From: Turnera subulata
Lineage: Eukaryota; Streptophyta; Magnoliopsida; Malpighiales; Passifloraceae
DNA length: 64,000 bases
Assembly: GCA_028386065.3 (NCBI GenBank)
Contig: JAKUCV010006736.1
Location: 24,799 to 88,798, forward strand
Direction: 5' to 3'
Of this stretch, positions 58,151 to 64,000 are shown piece after piece. Positions within the stretch are counted from its first letter, which is position 1. Every line of letters starts with the position of its first letter. The translations under genes and the position numbers were made by a program. The notes under the pieces were generated by a model, which was not told where the DNA came from, made no database searches, and saw nothing but the letters and a program-made list of their open reading frames with translations.

Positions 58151-61100
58151 AACCGTTACTATTTGTGCGGTTGATTATATATATCTTTTTTTGTTCATTT
58201 CCCTTTTTTTTTTTTTTTTTCTCTCTTCTTCCATAACTTGCTAGTAGTGTAATGGCAGGATTGATCATATTTAGAAAAGTGGATTTTGTTCTTCCTGGGT
58301 CCGTTTTCTTAATTTCCGCTTGGAGGTAAGGTTTCCAAAAAGATCTAGAGGAAGTGTCTCCTTCGGGGCATAAAAAATATAATTCCAAGTTGGTATACAG
58401 GCCAAAACAAAATGGTGGTTGACCTGAAAAAGTGATAAAAAGAAAACAACAAAGGAGGCTGAAGAAATGATGCAAATAAAATACAAACTCTGGGTAACAC
58501 GCAGCAAGGACAACTGGGATGGGACTACGTTTCGAGATAACTGCCACATCAGTGTATTAGATAACTAGATTAAGCTATATGATTGTATATACATATCTTT
58601 GTAACGGAGTCTATGTTACAGCAATAGAAAGCCAAACAGTTATATTGTTTGTTTGTTTCTATTTTATAATATCTTAGAAGCGAATGATTTAAGCCCTCAT
58701 TTGTATAATTTTTATTAGAATTTGAAGCTAGTTCTCTTCCCTCAGCTCATGCCTGATTCAAATTCGATCCGGGTCATTTTTAATGTCTACCTTGTGAGTT
58801 GTGATTATTAAATCGAGAAGCCATATGGTGTAACTTCACAATTTTCCTTAACATTACCCTGGGAAATTTAAATTAAAGGATCATCGATGATGTTTTCCAT
58901 GGATTCAAATTCTAACAGAAACTTTCTAAATACCATAAAAAAACACTTTCTAAGTAAGATTAGGCAAATTATGCGATGGGACTCGCAGTCTCGCACGTGC
59001 TTATTAATTTACTTTGGACTTGGACCACTAAAAAGGCTTTTGTGCCCACTTGCACAAGTATTTTTTTGAGCTTTCTCTATATTTTACCTAATTGGACCGT
59101 TTGGCATTGCTGGATTAAGCGAATGAATCAGTTATTAAGTAAAGTAGAATAAAAAGGAAATGCACACGGCAAAATATATATATCGTTCGAAAGGCTCAGA
59201 AATGATATGGCTGCGAGACTAATCATTGACTAGTATTTTCTTTTTTAAGAAAACAGCTATATCCTTGTAAAGGAAAAATTATTAGAAAATATGTTGTTAA
59301 AGAGAAATATCTATCTTCATCAAAAAAAAAAAGAAATATCTATCTTTATAAAATGAAATCTGCCTACTTCAAAACAACTTTGTAATGCTTTCATTTGATA
59401 AATTGGATCAAGTTGTGAGTAGGTTTTCTCATTTTTATTCGTAATTGAATCAAAGACTTGTGGTAGCGGTTTCAAGTTCAACTCAATAAGCTCTTGGTAA
59501 TTCTTATCTTTTGAAAAATCAATGTGCACGTTTTGAATTTGAACGTTCAGAAAATGGCTTCCATTAAAGAATTAACAGAATATTAAGTCTGTATCCCATT
59601 ATATAAAAAATATAATATGGGGGTGCTTGGCGCCATATAGGAACCTTCCAGAAACCAACGAACAACATACATTTCAATCTTCACCTGAACAAAAGCGAAT
59701 TGGGTTTGAACATCACTAGTAATTTTTTGTTCAAGAAGAACCTTCTCTTGGAATTTTCGTTCAGAATTCTATATAATTATTTGACAAATATTCTTTTCAT
59801 AAGATTTGTCCAAATTCTGGTAAAATTTAAGCCACATATTATATTTCTAAAGCTTCACAATAGTATAATTTCTATTTAAAATTAGCTGGTATTAATTGCT
59901 TGGGTTGATTCAAAAATTTGAACTTTGACGATAACAAAGTTCTTTGCTAAAGGTGAGATTCTCGATGTAAAGTAACAACACGCACCTTTTAAGGTCACAT
60001 GAAGCTTACCAATGTCATGTGTGTCTATTTACTTTCAAATTAAAAATTTCTGATTCGTTAGCTCAGGCAGATCATTTTAGTTTTTTTTCTTGAGAAAAAA
60101 TTTTATTTGTCCTATAATTCAGCTCTCGTCTTATTTAATTTTTTATTTCAAAATTGCATTTTGATTTTTGCTTCATTTTTATTCTAGTTTTACATTCTAA
60201 TTGCTTTTGTGGTCATGCATGCATATGACATGTAAATACCCATTATGTGTATTTCAGTAAAACATATATTTTTGTGAGTATATATATAATATGTAAAGCC
60301 GGTTTACTAATCCTCCTCCCCTTCCCCATCATGGTCCACATATTTCAAATGTGCGACTGGTTGAAATTCCACATATTCAATACCATGTGTAAGTAAGACT
60401 CTTTATCCAAATTCATTCCAATTTCTGTGTTATACTTTTTCCATAATTCTTACAATCACATACAAAAAAAAAGAAAAATAAATCATCACGTGGGTTTTCA
60501 GTGTGCCAAGAATAATCCATCCATAACTAAAGTCTACATGATGATAAAAAGAAAAAAAAACAATTAATTAATGTCTAGCTTGGGAGTCAATTTCTGATGA
60601 GTCAATTCAAAGCCTTTGCTTTTCTTTTGACGCAAGTTCTTATTTATATATATATAAAGTACAAGGTTGGCAAATCATGATTTAATTTTGATAGATAAAG
60701 GATATCACTTTCAGTGCCAAATGGTTAACTGAACTTGGTCGCCAACGTCAAGGATAAGGACAACTATTTTTTACACTCTAACTAATTGAAACCAAACAAT
60801 TGCCAATACCGCTAATGAGTCACTGACTGAGAAATTGATCGAGCATATATATCAATTCACTTTTTCATATATGTCAGCTTCTGAATTTGTCGTTTTAATC
60901 AATCAAAAATTAGAAGTGTTTATAACCTAAGGTTTTCTCTGTTTTTTATAGGTTGCCTGGGCTATGTACTACTAATATATATTTGTAAACGAAGACGGAT
61001 TTTAACTATGTTAGTTTGGTTCTACCGTGTGTGGATAGTTTTCAATTTTAATGGTTGAGGATGAATTTGAAAGCAAATGAAAAAAATGAAATGAAGAGGA

Positions 61101-61840
61101 AAAGAAAATAATGGGCCAAATAATATTTTTTTCATTGGTCATTTTTTCCTTATCTTTCATTAGTTTTCTTTCTCTCTTTTTTAAATTTACCATTATAAAG
61201 ATAGTTGAGGATACTATATATATATTTATCCTCACATATTCATCATTAAAGAGAATATGTCAGCACTACTTGTTGTAAAATGGTATCTATCTTGAGTTTT
61301 ATCCTAAAGATCATGGGTTGATTTCAATGGTCCGATTGAGGATGCTTTTAGAGTTGAGAACTGAAGGTAGTTATTAAGGTTTCCACACGAAAGAAAATTA
61401 AAGAGTGGGATTTTGGTGTATTATAAGATGAGTGCAATGGGAAATTGGGGGAAGAATATTTAGTACTATGCTTACAGCGTGAGTTCTTCTTGTTCTTTTT
61501 ATTTCTAGAGTAATAATTTTTTTTCATTTTAAGAATACTTATTGACTATAATGTTATTAGTAGACATGCTACGAACACCATATGGAATATTCCTTTGCCA
61601 ATCAAGTAACAAATTTCACTTTATATTAAAAGAAAAAGTAAGAAATTTCACTTGAGTTCACTTCAAAAAGAATCAAAGCTCACATATCCTTTGGCAGGCC
61701 TTTATCAGCAATCTTCAAAGGGATCCCCGGGTCCCATTACCGTCAACAAAATGACAATGGTATTGCAATAGTTTTTAGCAATTAATTGCTCACTATCAAC
61801 ACTTCAAAGCATGCGCAACAACTAACTTTTTTTTTTCTAA

Positions 61841-61898
<58 letters not shown>

Positions 61899-62374
61899 CG
61901 TCATGCATACACTAGTCAAAGTGATTTATCTATTTTATCAGAAAAAAATTGATTTATCTATGATTTGATATTCACAAAACTATAACTAGATATGGCCAAT
62001 TTGGCGTACCAGGAATCCTTTTGTCTGGATATTGAAAAACTGTGGGAAAACTCGTGTGATTTCCACCTATATAAGTAGTATCCTCTACGCAAAATAAGAG
62101 ACTTGACATTCTAATATCTAATCGATGTGAGATTTTGTACTCTTTGTCAATTGTACCATTGACACCACTCCTTTAGTGAGAGATTACGAGTCCAGGTAAG
62201 GTAAGCATGATCATACGAACAGGAGACAAAGTGATGATGTTATATATCAACTAATTTGAAGTAGTGAAAGTTAGTGTCCATTTTGATTTCGCTAATTTAA
62301 AATAACAAAATCAATTCTCTTTTACATTGTTCTATTTATTATTTTTCAATGATATTATATTAGTGTTCTATCTA
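58151..62374. other. Spacer downstream of the ERF1-type gene
   Basis: The first 100 bases or so are its 3' UTR. The rest is AT-rich with many homopolymers and an (AT)n microsatellite at 61843-61897. No gene, RNA or element with clear ends was recognised. Confidence 0.55.
61843..61897. repeat. (AT)n microsatellite
   Basis: An uninterrupted AT dinucleotide run of about 55 bases. Confidence 0.97.
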
Positions 62375-62931
62375 GAGATGGCAAAAATTTCCATTGTCGC
62401 GGGGATCCGCTGGAATTCCCCGCTGTGGGGACGAAGATGAGGACGATTATTGATCCATGGAGATAGGGATGGGGAGGATTTTTAAACCAAGGCTAATTTG
62501 GGGATGTGGATGGAGATCATAGTACTCGTTCCGCGGGTACCCGCAAAAATATAAAATAACAATTTTACCCTTCTATTTATTCTAAATACAAATATATTTA
62601 TTTCAAGTTTGGGTTTTTAGCTATTTTGTTCAAATATAAAACAAAAAGAAGATAAAAGGATAATATAATATAAACTACAAGTTCATTTCAATTCAATTAC
62701 TTTATTATATTTTACTTTGTCATATTCGTTGGATTTGAATCTTTTGGTGATAAGATGTAGTATTAGATAGTAATATATACTTTCTATTGACACTATTAAT
62801 ATATATTTTGTAATTGCTTGAAATTAAATTTTAAGCTTTCAAGTGATGAAAATTGAAAATATTTAAAATTAACAATTTAAGTCGTGGGGATCCGTGGGAA
62901 TTGCGGGGAGCGGGGATGGGGACCAAATTCC
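62371..62931. repeat. Dispersed G-rich repeat starting TAGAGATGGCAA, truncated on the right
   Basis: It starts TAGAGATGGCAAAAATTTCC and has G-rich blocks at both ends (CGCGGGGATCCGC near 62399; GCGGGGAGCGGGGATGGGGACC near 62903) around an AT-rich centre. This matches a repeat type common in dicot genomes that begins AGAGATGGCAA. Its expected mirror end (TTGCCATCTCTA) is missing because new sequence begins at 62932. Confidence 0.45.
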
Positions 62932-63600
62932 TGAGACGCCCCGACCCGTATTTACCGTACACAGTAAACACGTGCCGGAACTGTGACAACCCGACCAATC
63001 AAACCCAGCATACAGTGTATAAAACATAGCCCCTGGCTCGACAGCCCAAAAATATAAATAGCAATATGGCCCTACGGCCCAACATCAATAACAACAGTAA
63101 TAACTGAACTGGCCCAGTGGCCCAACAATAATAAAAGTATGCACAGCGGAAGACTTATAACTCACATGACAACACATGCAAAGCCCAATGCAACTAATGG
63201 ATCCGAGTCCTGTCCGAGAGTACGCTTCAGCTTGCCCTGTACGTTCCTGCACTACAAACAACTCATCCTACGGGATGAAACCCCGCAGGCGAGGGTTGAG
63301 TCCGAAGCGCTCACCGACGAAAGATAAACAGGGATATATAATCAACCGTAATACTTTCGAAGTAATGCAGCCATCAAATCAGAAGAATCTATCACAACCA
63401 ACACAACAGTGGAATACAACTCAAACAACATAACAGAGGAATCCAACTAAATCATATCAAAGCCAAGACCAAAAGAATAATTGTTATCAATTCCAATTTT
63501 ATCTTTCGGGTCTCTGTCACTGAACAAGCTAGGGTCGTACCAGGTTATCAATTAATTCCGGATGCCAGGTCAAACAACCATACCAAATCTTACCATACCA

Positions 63601-63808
63601 GGACCACGTCCCAAATTACCAAATCACACCGGGTTCAACAACCCAAATACCATACCGGGATCAACATCCCAAAATCGGATATTCGGTATATCTGAACCAC
63701 TGGGTATTCGGTATACCCCAACCACAGGCATCAATATGCCAACCGGATATTCGGTATATCCGAACCACTGGGTATTTGGTATACCCTAACCACAGGCAAC
63801 AACATGCC
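63601..63808. repeat. Array of nine short hairpins with differing, self-complementary stems
   Basis: Arms and loops: GGAC-cac-GTCC (63601), GGGTT-caac-AACCC (63631), GGGAT-caac-ATCCC (63657), GGATAT-tcggt-ATATCT (63677), GGGTAT-tcggt-ATACCC (63702), GGCAT-caat-ATGCC (63727), GGATAT-tcggt-ATATCC (63745), GGGTAT-ttggt-ATACCC (63770), GGCA-acaaca-TGCC (63795). The last six come from a doubled unit of about 68 bp, but the stem types within a unit differ. Confidence 0.9.
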
Positions 63809-63914
63809 AACCGAATCAAGTAACCAAACCAAGTAACCGACCATAGCATCCCAGAATTAATCTTCAAACCATCGGGTCGTACCACTACTTCCCACATATA
63901 TCATCATATCATAT

Positions 63915-63954
63915 CAATTCCAATTTCCAATTTCCAATTTCCAATTTCCATTTC
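63915..63954. repeat. (CAATTTC)n heptamer tandem repeat
   Basis: Four perfect CAATTTC units at 63921-63948, with degenerate units on both sides. Confidence 0.95.
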
Positions 63955-64000
63955 TCAATTATCCACAGTCAATAGTTTATTCCAATAATCCAATCACAAC

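Larger units (their letters stand above)
62932..64000. mobile_element. Probable LTR (Gypsy-like) running off the window end
   Basis: It begins TGAGACGCCCCGACCCG. Starts of the form TG(T)GACGCCCCGACC are common for plant Gypsy LTRs, and composition changes sharply here from AT-rich to CCAA-rich. The region has no credible gene. It contains many short hairpins (63035-63122 and 63601-63808) and a CAATTTC tandem array at 63915-63954. The other end and any internal genes lie outside the window, so both class and orientation are uncertain. Confidence 0.45.

Noticed and set aside
63601..63808. CRISPR-like or satellite array
   Set aside because: Units are unequal hairpins, not constant repeats with unique spacers, and the DNA is plant nuclear.

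Overview
The window is nuclear DNA of a flowering plant, most likely a eudicot. It is AT-rich, genes carry short exons with GT-AG introns (one GC-AG), and 5-6 kb spacers hold LTR retrotransposons, TRIMs, LINE/SINE relics and MITEs. The protein families are land-plant ones (CASP-like, WAT1-related/UMAMIT, ATL RING-H2, AP2/ERF, group IVc bHLH). I cannot name the species. All exon joins were made by eye from reading frame, splice dinucleotides and recalled family sequences; no search was run.

Genes from left to right: a CASPL5B-type CASP-like membrane protein (140-2350, +, 3 exons); a WAT1-related EamA transporter (8648-10488, +, 7 exons); a bHLH34/bHLH104-type group IVc bHLH (11344-13170, -, 5 exons); the electron transfer flavoprotein beta subunit (14552-17132, -, 5 exons); an ATL16/ATL1-type RING-H2 protein (20514-21575, -, 1 exon); two small group IX ERFs with a C-terminal EDLL motif (33933-34346, + and 40101-40598, -); and an ERF1/ERF1B-type ERF (57479-58150, +). 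From memory of the Arabidopsis map, these genes correspond to two separate Arabidopsis blocks: At3g23200-At3g23240 (CASPL5B3, bHLH34, ERF095, ERF098, ERF1) and At5g43410-At5g43430 (ERF096, ATL16, ETFB). The window therefore looks like an unfractionated ancestral order of both, and the ERF genes form an old cluster.

Mobile DNA fills the spacers. At 23710-27989 a TRIM and an internally deleted Tork-type Copia element are joined tail to tail, and the pair together is flanked by the same 5 bp (ATTAG). TRIM and Copia share LTR start, LTR end and primer-binding site, so the TRIM looks like a parasite of that Copia family. A second, reverse TRIM lies at 38214-38949. A longer, mutated Copia with ATATC target duplications lies at 46388-51830. 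A 5'-truncated LINE with 13-bp target duplications sits at 35890-36687 next to an older LINE relic. A SINE (43649-43813), a Stowaway MITE (5546-5822), a MITE relic (about 56370-56495) and a possible Helitron 3' end (52124-52189) are also seen. At the right end, a G-rich dispersed repeat is cut at 62932 by what looks like an LTR, which runs off the window and carries an array of short hairpins whose stems differ but stay self-complementary.

The genes do not form a pathway. The ERF genes and the bHLH are transcriptional regulators (ethylene/jasmonate defence and iron homeostasis in relatives), and the others are housekeeping or membrane functions. I found no RNA gene, CRISPR array or clearly novel multi-gene system. 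The most unusual signals are the TRIM-Copia composite and the hairpin array.
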